This document shows positions 22,528-23,076 of a stretch of DNA of 23,076 bases, piece by piece. The DNA lies in assembly GCA_904420265.1 (NCBI GenBank), contig CAJFUU010000344.1, positions 1 through 23,076 of the forward strand, written 5' to 3'. The stretch's first letter is position 1. The number at the start of each line of letters is the position of its first letter. A model generated the notes under the pieces. It saw only the letters and a list, made by a program, of their open reading frames with translations. It searched no databases and was not told where the DNA came from. Both the position numbers and the translations under genes were made by a program. The DNA comes from an uncultured Clostridia bacterium. GTDB lineage: Bacteria; Bacillota; Clostridia; Christensenellales; Aristaeellaceae.

Positions 22528-23076
22528 ATGTTTTGGGTAATCGGCGGGAGGCGGCTTTGCGGGGAGATGGAGGTCGGCTGCGCAAAGAACGCGGTGCTGC
22601 CGATTTTGGCGGCGGCGATGTTGACAGACGAGCCGGTGACGGTGGAAGACTGCCCGGACCTCGTGGACGCGCGCAACATGCTATCCATCCTCAAAACGCT
22701 GGGTTGCCGCGTGGAAACGCGCGGACGGGACGTGGCTATCGACGCCTCGCGCGCCGAAAGCCATGAAATGCCCGAGCAGCTTTCCAAGCGCCTGCGCTCG
22801 TCCATTTTCATGCTCGGCCCGCTCATCGGGCGCTTCCGGCGCGCCAAGGTGAGCTATCCCGGCGGCTGTGAGATTGGGCAAAGGCCGATAGATTTGCATT
22901 TGAAGGGCCTGCGCGCGCTGGGCGTGACGATTCGCGAGGCGCACGGCATGATTGAATGCGACGGGGCCCATCTGCGCGGCGCGGATGTGTACCTGGATTT
23001 TCCCAGCGTTGGGGCCACGGAAAACGTGATGATGGCCGCGGTGCTGGCGCGGGGGAAAACCACCATACATAATGCC
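22528..23076 (+). CDS. murA: UDP-GlcNAc enolpyruvyltransferase MurA (partial, runs off the right edge)
   Basis: The first 183 codons are present and remain open to the end of the window. The enzyme transfers enolpyruvate from PEP to UDP-GlcNAc, the first committed step of peptidoglycan synthesis and the target of fosfomycin. VGCAKNAVLPILAAAML matches the conserved N-terminus (usually SGAKNA). LRSSIFMLGPL and SYPGGCEIGQRPIDLHLKGL follow, with the active-site cysteine in PGGC. AGGAG lies only two bases from the ATG at 22528, an unusually short gap, but no better in-frame start exists. The 92-bp spacer before it holds a small GCGAT/ATCGC hairpin near 22484-22498 and no other gene. Confidence 0.93.
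   Translation, partial: MFWVIGGRRLCGEMEVGCAKNAVLPILAAAMLTDEPVTVEDCPDLVDARNMLSILKTLGCRVETRGRDVAIDASRAESHEMPEQLSKRLRSSIFMLGPLIGRFRRAKVSYPGGCEIGQRPIDLHLKGLRALGVTIREAHGMIECDGAHLRGADVYLDFPSVGATENVMMAAVLARGKTTIHNA

Overview
The window is about 23 kb of GC-rich bacterial DNA. It most likely comes from a Clostridia-type Firmicute (Bacillota): the gene order follows obgE-yhbY-nadD-yqeK-rsfS and then mraZ-ftsL-pbp-murE-mraY-murD-ftsW/spoVE-murA, MurE carries the DNPR motif of meso-diaminopimelate-adding enzymes, and the class B penicillin-binding protein has C-terminal PASTA domains as in SpoVD/PBP2x. The base composition and heavy intergenic repeats resemble uncultured gut Clostridia. The order or genus cannot be fixed from this sequence alone.

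Layout. Positions 1-2557 hold a divergent gene start and an nth-obgE-yhbY operon behind a near-consensus promoter. Positions 2558-5265 hold repeat DNA, one minus-strand membrane-protein gene with a degenerate Mrr-like domain, and a 244-bp structured repeat element. Together they separate yhbY from its usual neighbour nadD. Positions 5266-6762 hold a fused nadD-yqeK gene and rsfS. Positions 7200-14068 hold an accessory module: an OmpR-type response regulator that lacks the start of its receiver domain, an overlapping histidine kinase, an ABC ATPase with its H-loop histidine replaced, and two membrane subunits. Two large repeat blocks and a second copy of the structured element split this module. 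A terminator at 14090-14119 closes it. Positions 14159-23076 hold the division and cell-wall (dcw) cluster, preceded by 10-bp-phased GTGG boxes that match the known mode of MraZ binding. The cluster runs off the right end inside murA and lacks rsmH, murF and murG at their usual places.

The core genes work in two known programmes: ribosome assembly and NAD/dinucleotide metabolism (ObgE, YhbY, RsfS, NadD, YqeK), and peptidoglycan precursor synthesis with septal polymerisation (MurA, MurE, MurD, MraY, FtsL, PBP, SEDS protein). The less ordinary content is intergenic. Nearly every long gap is filled by a different repeat family. The most distinctive family has two copies with the same internal landmarks at the same spacings, each bounded by a pair of identical 22-bp hairpins, but with a different hairpin sequence in each copy.
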